Shown: positions 10,222 to 20,925, counted from the first letter of the stretch. The stretch: 24,773 bases of DNA from Temnopleurus reevesii (GCA_036244855.1 BQKZ01005832.1:2352-27124), one strand, 5' to 3'. The notes: generated by a model not told the origin, from the letters alone. Made by a program: numbers and translations.

Positions 10222-11420
10222 TATTCATTTGTTGTGAAAGGTTTGTTAAAGTATCTCCATTATGACGGGGATTCTAATACCCGATAAATGAAACATTGTG
10301 ATAATTGACCAGAGAACATGAGTTGATTTATGGATTGTTTGGTTGGATTGATGCATAAATGATTATAGAGATCATATAATAAATATCGAGTATTGCTCTT
10401 CACAACAATGTAAACAAAAATAGAATATACAAAATTTCAAAAAGTAAATACAATAATAATAGTAATAATACATAACATTTATTAGGCGCTTATAACAATA
10501 GAAACGGGTTCACATCCTTTCACTGTGTTATTGAGAGTAATTTTTTTCAAAGTGTCTCCATGAGGACAAGGATTTTTATTAACGGAAAATGCACCATAGT
10601 GAAAGCTGACCCATGATTAATTGTACAATTTTTGCGGTGTGTGGATTGGACGCCTGAATAACTCCAGAGATTACATTACAAGCCATACAGTATGCTATTC
10701 ATGGAGTATGAATGGAAATAGAACGACATTTAGAAATATATGTATTCATATTTATTTATCTATTCATTCGAATATATCTATACAGGAACAAAAATTAGTA
10801 AACCCGCTGTTTTCAATCGACGTCCTGATAATACAATAAAATAACATAAAATATGTCACACATAAATAAGGTCAAGTTATATCAATGGATATCGAGGATT
10901 TGTTGAAGTTTTGACTAGGATTCCAACACATGATGATAAATAATCAGCGATGATTATAACGGGTTGACTTTTTGGTTATTGGGTCGGATTAATACATGAA
11001 TGATTATATAGAAAATTTTATAAACAATGAGGTTTGCTATTCGGAACAATATGATCTAGAATTTGATATAAAAAATGGACAGATATAGAAATGAGTTCAT
11101 TTCCTATCGCTGTGGTATAGAGGGTTTATTAAGTGTCTCCATTTGGTTGCATTGATACTTAAATTATTATAAAGATCGTCTTACAAACAATGAGAGCCTA
11201 TAAATTACATTCACAACATAAACAAGATTATGATTTTAAAAATTGAAAAAGTGTATACATATAGAAAAGAGTGAAATTCATATCGCTGTGTTATAGAGGT
11301 TTTGTTGAGTGTCTCCATTGTGGCGGGTGGTTTTATACGCGATAATTAGAACACCGTGTTAACTGAGGATGATTGTAATGATTTGATCGTGATGGGTTGA
11401 TTTTAATGTTGGTGTTATAT
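10222..11420 (-). repeat. Degenerate array of the dispersed GGAGACACTT repeat
   Basis: At least five related units, here in minus orientation, with the core word (plus strand AAGTGTCTCCATT.TG.CGGG) near 10249, 10549, 10890 (very degenerate), 11131 and 11308. A companion segment (GGTTG.ATTGATACATAAATGATTATA, then AACAATGAG..TTGCTATTC.CAACAA) follows at 10320-10410, 10960-11050 and 11141-11220. Unit spacing varies from about 180 to 350 bp. The same family occurs at 4.4-5.0 kb in plus orientation. Confidence 0.7.
10449..10490 (-). mobile_element. SINE 3' tail remnant
   Basis: CAATAATAATAGTAATAATA followed by ACATTTATTAGGCGCTTATA matches the reverse complement of the tail expected for the SINE at 23.7-24.1 kb (GCGC..TATAAATG..ATTATTATT). 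It lies inside the repeat array, and the rest of the SINE is not recognisable. Confidence 0.45.
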
Positions 11421-12097
11421 GACGTAATATATGATATGATGTTTACCGGGTCCTCTCGCAAGTCATGAGGAAAATCTCCACCACAACTCCACCAGATTCT
11501 AAGTTTGATTGTGATCTGACCGTTATTTGGCTTCATTGCTATACATTTCATATGATGATTTACTTCTTTAAGCATATTACACGTATATTTCATGAAATCC
11601 TTAACACTAATGTTCTCAAAAAGTCAATAAAATTACTGATTTAGAATGAATATAGCTTGCAGGTGATCTGATGCAGTCCAAACTAACTTTATCATACATT
11701 GGTTGATTATTTCAAAAATTGTCACCAACGTCATTTTAACTGAAAATATCCTACCGATTGAAAGGGAGAACTGAAAGATAAATTACTCTCACCGAAAAAA
11801 AATGAACAACGTTCATCTTACTTTTTTATATATCACCATCAATATTACTATATGATTTTGTTATAATTTAAAATAAAATAAAATGTAACATATTAACAGT
11901 GTCAAAACTAAAAACGAAAAGCCACGACTAAACACCTAACAACTAAGAAAAATATGATACGTATAAATTGATAATGATATTCCCTCGGATTGACTTTCCA
12001 AAGTAAGTGTGATTGATAAATAGGACAGGTCACTGATGAAGGGTCATTCAGTGATGAAAGAAGAAGTGTTTGGGGTGTGATCTGCTGTTCAGATGTC
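11421..12097. other. No gene seen
   Basis: AT-rich sequence. The minus ORF at 11333-11593 overlaps the repeat array and has no splice-site support. Confidence 0.5.
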
Positions 12098-13080
12098 CGG
12101 AAGATAAAATGTCAAGGTTTCTAAGGGCTTCCGCATTATGGTATGAATTTCTTGACGTAGTATACACGTAAACATGCTGATTGAAATATTCGCTACGAAT
12201 ATTGTGACCCCCATTTCATCATAATTTCCCTTGTGAGCACAGAATTGGTTTACAAAATTGCTATTTATGCGGCATGGGTCAAGGATATTTTCTTCTGGAA
12301 ATATTTGATTGTGAACTTTAGCCCTGCTTCTTTTTGTCTAAATCTTAAAGTTCTTTTAAACTGTGCACTGGATTTCTAATTTTGCCGATGGCTTTTTGTT
12401 GTCATTGTTGTGTTGTTGTGGTTGTTGTTTCTGCTGTTGTTGCTGTTTATGTAACATATGTAACATCCTAGTCATTATTTCCCCTCATCGTCTCCCTCTT
12501 CAAAAGACCATATTTGCCGACAATGGATACTTGTATCGTAGGCATTGATCAAGAAATTATAGTCTTCTGGGGTGCAGCGCTCCATATACGCTTCCGGAAC
12601 ATAAGATGTCAAGGTTTCCACAAGTTTCCGCATTATGACAGGGGCTCCTTGCAGTTGATCAAATTGATGCATATTGATGTTATATTTCTTATGATTAATT
12701 CTCCCGTGGGCGTATTATTTCATCTGAGATAGGTCGCGGTCAAAAGACCTGACATTCATTAATGAACTAGTCTCATCTGGGCGTGGCCCACTTTTTAAAA
12801 AAAGATATCAAATTTGAACCATATTTTCCCAAATTTTCCCATATGGTTCCTAGCATACTCGAAAACCGTTACATGTTTTCGAAAGAACCTTAATGGGTTA
12901 AGATATTGCTGTTTAAGGTAATTTAGAACATTTTAATGGGAACTTTTGGATAGTTTCAAATGAGAGACAAACTTTTAAGACCTCATTTTCTAAGCGTGTA
13001 TTTTTATTTTGCTTCCGCTTATCAAGATGTCAAGGTTATTCGTATAAGTTACCGCATTAAGACAGGGATTCCTTTACATG
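12098..13080 (-). repeat. Three further copies related to the dispersed repeat
   Basis: The plus-strand order AAGATGTCAAGGTT, AAGTTTCCGCATTATGACAGG, then GTAAAC.TGCTGATT recurs at about 12105-12180, 12603-12650 and 13022-13105. Reverse complemented, CCTGTCATAATGCGGAAACTT aligns with the CCTGTCATAATGGAGACACTT core used elsewhere. The middle copy lies in a minus ORF of 65 codons (12475-12672, PVIMRKLVETLTSYVPEAYM), but the other two copies carry stops in that frame, so coding is doubtful. Confidence 0.6.
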
Positions 13081-13806
13081 TAAACGTGCTGATTTAGTAC
13101 GATTTCCCTGATAAGTTCTCCGTGCAATGTCGTTTGTCTAAAAACGTTAGCATTGGGGAATTTAAATGTACGTACATGAAGTTTCTGTAGAAGCTGTGAA
13201 CAGACTGAAGATGTAATTTACTTGAACAATTTTAATTGTTTGAATTATTCATGTCGTTGATATGTAAATAAATGTAGATAGGCATGCATACAAACAAATA
13301 ATAATAACAAAGAAATAAGAATAAATAGTTTGTCATAGATAGGTAGATATAAATCAGTGAAAATATAAATATATAATTGTATAGACAATAACAAAATAAA
13401 TGAATGAACACTTTAAAAATTAAATTGTTTTGGACTGGTAAATAGCTAGTTCCTAGTTTTACAACATACAACTTTTTTTTCTCGATTGTGTCATTTTAAG
13501 CGGCATTAGTCGGCATGCTTACTGTACGAAAATGACAGAAAAGAAATTAATTTCAAACCGTCAAGAGAAAAAGATATCGCCATTGGTTGGATAGATTCTA
13601 ACCAACAGTTTTGAGGAAAGTGTGTTGACTAATCTACGGGAAATTGTGCCCAATTATTTTAAGAGTATTTATGAATGATCTAAATTTCCCTTTTGACCTT
13701 ATGCACGCCGCAATGTGGAAATCCCCAACATGAGCAAATCATTCGACTCGAGCATAATCATACCCATATTTACGGTTTAGCCCAACCACGCAAATTTACA
13801 AAATCC

Positions 13807-13904
13807 ACATTTAATTCTAAAAGTAGCAAAATTAGTCGGCAAAGGAACAGAAAAAACATTTAATTCTAAAAGTAGCAAAATTAGTCGGCAAAGGAACAGA
13901 AAAT
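13807..13904 (+). repeat. Perfect 49-bp tandem duplication
   Basis: The block starting ACATTTAATTCTAAAAGTAG and ending GGCAAAGGAACAGAAAA occurs at 13807 and again at 13856 with no mismatch until the very end. The identity implies a very recent duplication or an assembly duplication. Confidence 0.9.
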
Positions 13905-14038
13905 TGGCATGAGTTCAGGTAGGATAGTGAATCTAATTTTAGTATTTATAGCGACAACCCAGCAATTATGATTTCCGCTCTCCGGGTATGACCAAAGAAG
14001 CCCTCGTTTGAGAATTTAAAAGTGAGAAACCAACAAAT

Positions 14039-14201
14039 TTACAGACTTCTGCTTGGCAAACTTGGGTAGGGTATAAAGACGGAGGCGTTGCAGAGTTTTA
14101 ACCGCGACAACCGAAAGGCCCGGTCACACAATTGCTTTTTATATAGCCAAAATACGCCTCGGAATAATATAGTGATAAGATCATTTGACGCTCCCCGGGA
14201 G
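14039..14201 (-). CDS. Candidate terminal exon behind a strong acceptor
   Basis: On the minus strand, an excellent acceptor (CTTCCCTTTCTCTTTCAG) ends at 14202. One leading base then 53 codons to TAA at 14039 gives SRGASNDLITILFRGVFWLY and onward. A second frame (PGERQMILSLYYSEAYFGY) is also open for about 33 codons, so the correct frame is uncertain. The same stretch contains a TATA-like TATATAAAAA (14136-14145, minus), giving an alternative reading as a promoter. GC is higher than the flanks. No family recognised. Confidence 0.28.
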
Positions 14202-14379
14202 CTGAAAGAGAAAGGGAAGACGTTTGGCTGGTGATGCATATGTTCGGCTTCTGATCAACGTACGCACATACTAGCGTTGGTCGAACGTGCCTTTGCACAT
14301 ACGAACTGTCAAATAAGTTTGGCTGTACTTCAAAGTTGGGAAGGGATTGGGTGCAGAATATCGCGAGTGCCAAATCAAA

Positions 14380-15680
14380 GATTCAAGATCACAGTTGTGA
14401 ACCTTGTCACTCATTGTAGTCAAGTGCCTTTACAAAAGTAGATAGATTCATTGTAACCATTCTGAAAATCACAACGGACCTGTAGTATGACAAAGCAAAG
14501 ACCTTACACTCTTAAGATGTTAGACAATCGTTTATCCACCACTAGGAAATGTACTGTCCAACAGCTATTGGTTAAAATTTGTCTGATTTATTGTTAAAGT
14601 TGGCATTACACAAGAGGTTGGGCATGTTTAAAGCAATATTTGTGGATTCTGCCCAATTTGATATTTTTTTTAATCCTTGTAATTTCACCATAAGTTAGTC
14701 ATATTCTTATCAAAAGCTGTGTGGTCTGTTTGATTTGTCTAGAGTAAGGTTAACTTTTGTTTAACTTTTTAAGAGTGTATCTGTTAAAATCTTATATTTG
14801 ACTATCTTCGTGTAATCATCTATAGATTGGTTTTATTATGAATATAAACTGATGTATAACATACTGTATGAACTTGGAACATGAGAAACATTATCAGCAG
14901 ATGTACTACATTGAATATTGCGATGGAAACGTGATGTTAATAATCAGAAAAGTGCTATTTCATCGGGGTTTTACAGACAATAAAAATAAAGAAGAAGAAG
15001 GAATCACATTGCCACTTGTGAATCATACACCTCTAGGGGCCCCTACACAAGAATACATTTAAATAACCCATGACTCACAACGTGGTTGAACAACTGGGAG
15101 CAGGAACCCTTAAAACATTATGATTCTGTGCATTATCGTTCCTGCTGTAGCTAAAAATAATGGACTGGTGAACGTAAGGGAAGATGAAAGATGCTTTTAT
15201 AGCAGGTTTAAAGCACAAAAATGGATGTCGAACCACAAATTATTTTCACCTTGGTGGATCAAGAATAGATTCAACGGACTTATTAATAATAACATTTGTG
15301 TTACGGTCTTAATGAAAATAAAGATTCGTGTGCTTAATTTGACTTCCTGATTAATGTGTAGTTCTGATTGAAAATCACAGAGTTTTCCAACATTTTTTTA
15401 ATTTCCTATTCATATTGATCAGCAACCGTTCAAATCACCGGAATAAACAAATAAACATGTATATATGACTATAATTTTTTCTATACGATCTGGATATTGT
15501 GTACAACATTTATTTCAAAAAATTCATATTGATAATAAGTTGCACAATTATTATTAAAATTTTTCACTTTAGTAAATGTGTTATTTTTAAAGTTAGTTCA
15601 CTCACAGTATTATGAAAACAATGTAATGTGCAGATCGCAAGCAAACCACAACCACTGTGCTGACTCTAATTCCAAAATTC
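14380..15680. other. No gene seen
   Basis: AT-rich sequence. ORFs at 14868-15062 and 15120-15350 are at chance length and have no credible acceptor-donor pair. Confidence 0.5.
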
Positions 15681-15686
15681 ATCAAA

Positions 15687-15696
15687 AGGTGGCGCT
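15687..15696 (+). promoter_or_regulatory. CTCF-core-like word AGGTGGCGCT
   Basis: AGGTGGCGCT matches the conserved core of the CTCF motif, but the upstream half (ATCAAA rather than CCACCA) does not. About 70 bp downstream is a good donor (GAAGAG|GTAAGG near 15764) without a convincing exon. Single short match, hence low confidence. Confidence 0.2.
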
Positions 15697-16249
15697 GTTA
15701 ACACAGTCAGATTCGCAGGCCTGAACACACTAATTATTTAAGTCTACTGACATCTGGAAGAGGTAAGGTGTGATACTATTCCTACAATGCGATGGTAACT
15801 AATTACCACAAATATACAATTTGTATTTTCGAAAAGTGCTCAAATGGAAACTATAGTGTGAAGATGTGGGTAAATTATACACAATTTAAAGTAGTGAAGA
15901 GAGAAATACATAAAAATGTTAAGGGGACTAAATCAATTTGATATACGTCATGTTTTGTTTAAAGAATGTCATAGATCAAATCAGATCATTCTTAATCATT
16001 ATGACTCCAGGGGAAAGTTTCTATACTAAATAAAAATTGACATTACGAGAAAAAAAACCATGCCATATAAAATCAGAATATATTTTCACACACTTTATTC
16101 TTCCTCCCGTCAGTGAGAAACTCAATGATTACTGCAAATGTGTTCTCATCCTTTTATGCTGAGCAGTATATTTGCAAAACATGAATTCAGCTTCATTCCG
16201 TAAAGCCTCTACTTGGCCTACACACATAGAAATACCTTCAATACAGGGA

Positions 16250-16448
16250 ATAAAAATATAGCCCTTATCATACATGAAATAGTGAAGGTAGGTCAGACAA
16301 AAAGTGAGTCCGTAAACAGTCCATCATTTTGAAGGTGCAATATTGAAAATTTGCATCATGATCAAGGGTTCATTTTTAACGAGTGTGATTTAATGTCTAT
16401 ACACTGTGAGCAAGAGGGATAACGTTTTTGTACACATTAAACAGCTTT
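16250..16448 (+). repeat. Direct repeat, left copy
   Basis: It shares with 16926-17121 the words GGTCAGACAAAAAGTGAGT, GTAAACAGTCCA, TTGAAAAT.TGCATCAT, CACTGTGAGCAAGAGGG and ATTAAACAGCTT. Divergence is moderate. The two copies flank the palindromic minisatellite and a G-rich patch at 16808-16821. Confidence 0.8.
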
Positions 16449-16477
16449 CCCTGCTGGAAAGAACACACTCATTCAAA

Positions 16478-16800
16478 ATGTGAACATAGTGTGATAAGGC
16501 GGGTCACAGTGTGAACACTGTGTGAAAACATAATTCATACTGTGAACCTGGTATCTTCACCACAATGTGGAAAATCACATTGTGAAATCGAATTTCAAAG
16601 TATGAATCTACCCTCTCACATTGTGAAAATGATTTCACACTGTGATTACTCTGTAGAAAATGGTTAACAGTGTGAAATAGAATATTTACCACTCTAAGGA
16701 AAAATATTTTACAGTGTAAAATGAATTATTCACAAGGCTACTCTGTGGGAAATTATTTCACAGTGTGACCTATGAAATCCACAATGTGAATGCACGCACC
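16478..16800. repeat. Palindromic minisatellite built on CACAGTGTGAA / TTCACATTGTGAA
   Basis: About fourteen degenerate self-complementary words (for example TTCACATTGTGAA, CACAGTGTGAACACTGTG, TTCACACTGTGA) occur in about 320 bp at irregular 15-40 bp spacing. Each can form a short hairpin. Non-coding; may be the interior of an inactive mobile element. Confidence 0.75.
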
Positions 16801-16925
16801 CAGGATCGAGGGGGGCGGGGGGTACTCGACGTTTTGCGTCCGACCCCCTTCATTCGAGAAACTGAAATGCAACCAAAAAAAATGGCGCCCCTCGCAGCTG
16901 GCCTGACAAGCATAACAAAAGCTAA

Positions 16926-17121
16926 TTAAAATGTATTCCCTACCACACAGAAATTATTGAGGGTGGGTCAGACAAAAAGTGAGTTTGTAAACAGTCCAAT
17001 ATGTTGAATGTGCCTTATTGAAAATTCGCATCATAATCCAAAGTACATTTTGAACGAGAGTGATTCTATGTCTATGCACTGTGAGCAAGAGGGGCAACGT
17101 ATTTGGACAAATTAAACAGCT
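16926..17121 (+). repeat. Direct repeat, right copy
   Basis: Counterpart of 16250-16448, about 675 bp downstream in the same orientation. The sequence after ATTAAACAGCTT differs between the copies, so that point marks a duplication boundary. Confidence 0.8.
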
Positions 17122-17368
17122 TAATTCATTGAAGTATTCACAATAAATAGATGCATATTAAAGAAATAAATTACTTTCCCTCTCATTCCTTGAAGAAACA
17201 GATGCCGCGTCTGTTCATTGAATAAAAATGGAAGCAATTTTCCTTTGGTATGAAGCAATGCGAAGGTTAAAATGAATTGGTTTACTTTGAGTAAGTCCAT
17301 TATCCCTCCTGCTTACAGCGATGTCTATCCGCACATTCACGTATGACGTTCTTTTCTACGCATATGAA

Positions 17369-17640
17369 GGGTGCGTTTCACAGAAACGTCAGAATACCGA
17401 TTCCAAAGACAAACATTTTTAGAGTTGGCATCCGACTTATCGGGACTACATTGTCCTAACGTTTCAAGCAACGACAACCTTCAGCCGTTCACACCACAAA
17501 CTACGTCACTAACCACATGTATTTCACGAAAATGACATTCAATCGGATACTGGTCAAAACTGTGGCTTTTTTCAAATTTTGGTTGGGACTTGATGAACTG
17601 CGCATACTTGTTTTAAAATAGACACGTTTCATACAACACC
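17369..17640. mobile_element. Possible MITE with imperfect ends
   Basis: The left end GGGTGCGTTTCACAGAAACG and the reverse complement of the right end (GGTGTTGTATGAAACGTGTC) share GGTG, a GTTT/GTAT step and GAAACGT with a small gap. The interior is non-coding. No clear target duplication was seen, so the call rests on the end similarity only. Confidence 0.3.
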
Positions 17641-18979
17641 TATGATTCGAACCATTTCAAACATTGAATATGCCATTATGATACTATGGCACTGCTTTTT
17701 ACCTTTATCCCGGCCATGCTTTATCAATGTCTTCTCATACGAATATCTACAGCCATATTGTAAAGCGGTGTCACATTTGAAAATTATATCCAATTCAATA
17801 TCTTACGGTACCAGTATTCAATACAGTATCATTCACGGTCTGACATAATGTATAGGCTGTATGCTGAGTAAAAAAAAGATACAGTCACTTTGTTGATGTT
17901 GCAAACTTGGTTTGGATATTGTGACACCAATGGCAAGGCAACTTAGAATACAAAACAATACTAGAAACTAGAAACTTAGAATCATAGAATATTGTTAAAC
18001 CTTTCAGGATATTGCTGATATTTGACATCAATGTTATGCATATCCTGCAGGAATTGGACTTGCCAGGATTCGATTGATATCATACACTCCTAAAATATTT
18101 TCGCCAATTCATGGGGCTCGGTCAATTTGTCTGAAGAATGGATAGGAAATATGATGAATTATGAATTACAAGGTCATGGAGGTTGGGTAAAATATGAAAT
18201 AAACTTTACTGAAATGACCAACCCGAGCTTTAAGTCCGCACTCTTTAAATATTTCAGCTAAAATTTTCCTAACTCACGGCACCATTAATACTTAAACAAT
18301 CGTTGGTGAAAATCTACCAAAGCTATAATAATATTTTTCTCATGCTGGTCAAAATTTTCTCCGACCGTTACAAAATACTCATAACTTTGTTAACCCATTG
18401 GCTATTGGAACCAGTTAGTCCTTGTAAAAAGTCTGCGGGATTTAGATAATTCAGTAGTAATTGGTTAAACCAAAGGCTTTATGGACACCTTGTTGCCGAA
18501 ACTCTTGAGGAGTGTAATAACAACTGTTGCTAACCCTTGGCCGATGTAAGAAAAATCCTTAATCTGACATGAATGCACGCGCAATCCTCCCACGTTTATT
18601 TCTTGTCATATTTGAAACCTAGCTTGTCACTATTGACATATCATTATTAAACACCTGAACATCCGTATGATATCACATGTATCGAATTCATGAAATATTT
18701 TGGCTCATACTATATTCGGTAGCACTCACTACAACTTCAATTACTTCATAATTCTAAATAAGCATACAGAGTTTATAAAGATTAAATTATATAATACATT
18801 TGAAGCGAATACATTTACATATGTAAATTGGCTTATTTAAATCGTCAGGTTTGACACCATGGTAATTGAATCACAAACTTAAATACACGTGAACGCTGTA
18901 ATCAAAGTCATAGAAATTGCCAGTAATGTCGACAAAAATATGGAAACTGCAGGGAGTTCATTAAATTATATTCGGTGCA
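17641..18979. other. No gene seen
   Basis: AT-rich sequence without convincing splice sites or extended open frames; one chance-length ORF at 17642-17848. Confidence 0.5.
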
Positions 18980-18993
18980 GTTACCATAACAAC
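18980..18993 (+). promoter_or_regulatory. RFX X-box motif (GTTACCATAACAAC)
   Basis: It matches all 14 positions of the X-box consensus GTHNYYATRRNAAC bound by RFX factors, which commonly drive ciliary genes. It lies just past the poly(A) signal of the small minus-strand gene. A second perfect match is at 19512. Function not shown. Confidence 0.4.
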
Positions 18994-19017
18994 CTTATAC
19001 TTAGTATTCAACTTGTG

Positions 19018-19023
19018 TTTATT
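19018..19023 (-). terminator. Poly(A) signal AATAAA
   Basis: AATAAA on the minus strand, about 110 nt after the stop codon at 19133-19135, with a GT-rich element (GGTTGTTATGG) about 20-35 nt further on. This fits the 3' end of the exon at 19133-19251. Confidence 0.45.
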
Positions 19024-19132
19024 TTGTCATATGTAAACATTGCCTGTCATGAGAACTAGAATGGACCGATATAAAGTCAGACTAGCACCTATTCGTTTTT
19101 AGCCTGCGCCGGCCCAGCAGGTTTTTTTTAGA

Positions 19133-19251
19133 TTAAAAACGCTTTCCGAGCGCTCTGTACATACGCTGATAAGACGGTGTACTGACGCTCGGCTTGCGTT
19201 CTACGAACATACGCTTAACGGAGCGCCTGTACCTCCGCCTTGGCTTTGCCC
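19133..19251 (-). CDS. Terminal coding exon of a small basic protein, unidentified
   Basis: On the minus strand, a pyrimidine-rich tract ends in CTGGTGATCAG (AG at 19252-19253) with no other AG nearby. Two bases then 38 codons to TAA follow. The peptide is strongly basic, beginning AKPRRRYRRSVKRMFVERKP and ending YQRMYRALGKRF. Its GC and CpG content is much higher than the surroundings. The phase-1 entry matches the phase-1 exit of the exon at 20651-20777, so the two can be joined directly to give a protein of about 81 residues. An AATAAA follows 110 nt later. I do not recognise the protein; the Arg/Lys-rich segment could bind nucleic acid or tubulin, which is speculation. Confidence 0.45.
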
Positions 19252-19282
19252 CTGATCACCAGCATTGTAGAAGTGAAGGAAG

Positions 19283-19335
19283 AATAAATAGAATAAGAAA
19301 TAAGAGAAAATGAATCCATTTATACAGCGCTTGAC
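19283..19335 (-). mobile_element. SINE 3' tail remnant, forms the acceptor's pyrimidine tract
   Basis: Plus-strand AATAGAATAAGAAATAAGAG followed by AATCCATTTATACAGCGCTT resembles the reverse complement of the urchin-type SINE tail. On the minus strand its T-rich end lies just upstream of the acceptor at 19252 and supplies much of the polypyrimidine tract. Confidence 0.4.
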
Positions 19336-19511
19336 TTTCAATACTTAATGATAGAACTGGAAACATCGTCTTTTTGTATGAACCACCCTGTACATCATAA
19401 GGAAAATAAAACAAAGAGACGGAAGTATCTGCAAAGCTGCATGTGATAAATAATATTCATATCAGGCTGATTAATCAAATGATTTGTTCGTTAGAATATG
19501 AGGCGGAATTA

Positions 19512-19525
19512 GTCACCATGGCAAC
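19512..19525 (+). promoter_or_regulatory. RFX X-box motif (GTCACCATGGCAAC)
   Basis: Perfect 14/14 match to GTHNYYATRRNAAC and close to the vertebrate RFX consensus. On the proposed minus-strand gene it falls in the intron, about 260 bp upstream of the terminal exon. It could instead mark a promoter for a transcript starting near here. Confidence 0.45.
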
Positions 19526-20211
19526 AAGAATTGGCAGAGTAATGTACAATCGGAAGATCACACATCGATTGTATACAATGGTTGTGGATTACTCATATTA
19601 TTATGCAATATGATGCAAAAGAGGCTAATTGTATTGAAAGGTCGTGAAAACAGTGGCATCTCGTATTACACTTAGAGCTGTGGCATGACAGCTAGAAGAC
19701 GGTTTACGAAAGGACAATCACGCAGAGATAAGACAACATTTGTATTGTTAACTGTATGTTATTTAATAATGGAAAAGACTGTTATCAGTTAGAAGCTGCT
19801 TATCAGCAAGGCTATGAACATTTATTAGAATATGTAATTGTTTGGATGAAAGATAGGCGAGAGCATAATTCAGTTAAATAACAAGTGTTTTATTTTTTAA
19901 ATGTGTGTATTCAGAAGACCCAAACATCTGTAATACTTCCCTTAATAATGGTTTTATGGGTGGGGTTTTGGCTCCATCCTTCTTGTGCACAAAGAAATTA
20001 CTTTTAGATGGACAATAATGATGCTAAGCAACCAGTATATGATTACCAAAAAGCAATGACCAAAAAAAACCCAAAAACAATATTGGTAGATTGTTCAAAC
20101 GACAGAAAAACAAGGATCTTGTTAAACCCAGCACGTTATCTAAATTACCGGAAGTATACGGTATGCTCCAGAGATAGACCAGTTCACTAAGTGATGCAAA
20201 TTAAATCTTAC

Positions 20212-20278
20212 CTCTAAACACTAAGGTTGCTATTGACAACTCGAAAGCATTTCTGAGGCGTGTCCGGCGTAGTAACAA
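20212..20278 (-). CDS. Alternative or additional exon candidate with strong donor
   Basis: On the minus strand, 67 bp between ATGTATTAG and the donor TTTAGAG|GTAAGA are open in one frame (22 codons plus one base; LLLRRTRLRNAFELSIATLV). It exits in phase 1, compatible with the exon at 19251, but enters in phase 0, so it cannot follow the 20651 exon in frame. The acceptor is weak. It contains GTTGTCAATAGCAAC, an X-box-like word with one extra base. Confidence 0.25.
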
Positions 20279-20650
20279 CTAATACATATAAACTGGATTC
20301 AAAACATTGCAGTTCAATTGTTATTTACAGATTAAAGCCATACATGCAGCTACATTTGTTTACAAGAAAAGTGTATAAATCTGAATTAATTAGTGAACGG
20401 ATATGCTACGTGTGAATATCACACGAACATGAAAGCAAAACACGAAGAGATGGTTAAGAATACGCCTCTATATACCAACGTTTATTTATATATACTTTAG
20501 CCATGCACTGTGCTTAATTTTTCACGAGTTTTCCTCTGTGTGCTGTTTGTTGTTTCTATTGTCTTTATTGACTGGACTGTTATTTTATGCAAATATGAAA
20601 TAAACATGATTTGATTGAGAATGATGATGAATGGATGTTTTTATACTCAC

Positions 20651-20777
20651 ACGCAGTGCATTCTCTTCCTTGACATATACTATTACACCAGCCTCTGGTG
20701 GCTAAGCGGTCCGCAATAGTCTTAGCAGCAATTAACTCATCTCTTGCTTTCTTATTATAAACATATCTCTCAGCCAT
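20651..20777 (-). CDS. First coding exon of the small minus-strand gene, unidentified
   Basis: The ATG at 20777 sits in a good context (GTACCATGG). The frame stays open for 42 codons plus one base to a donor GTGAGTATA at 20645-20650. The peptide begins MAERYVYNKKARDELIAAKT, a charged probable helix, and ends with four cysteines among its last 13 residues (WCNSICQGRECTA). The upstream frame is closed by TGA, so this ATG is the natural start. A CRE-like TGACGT lies at 20782-20787 on the minus strand, a few bases before the ATG. There is no signal peptide. Direct splicing to 19251 keeps the frame and makes a Trp codon at the junction. Confidence 0.45.
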
Positions 20778-20901
20778 GGTACGTCACAAGAATTAATCCA
20801 AGATATCAATTCACGTATGTCCATCCAGGTTACAATCCTCATGAAACCAATTAAGAAATATTAAGGAATAATTACAAATGAAGATCTCCTTCGAACGCAG
20901 G

Positions 20902-20925
20902 ATCCCTGTCGCAATGGACAATACC
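20902..20925 (+). repeat. Dispersed repeat core, single copy
   Basis: ATCCCTGTCGCAATGGACA at 20902-20920 matches the family core seen at 4573, 4977 and 22377. Confidence 0.4.

Noticed and set aside
15681..15764. Exon ending in GAAGAG|GTAAGG
   Set aside because: Excellent donor but the upstream acceptor (GATTCGCAG) lacks a pyrimidine tract and the only open frame has 15 codons.
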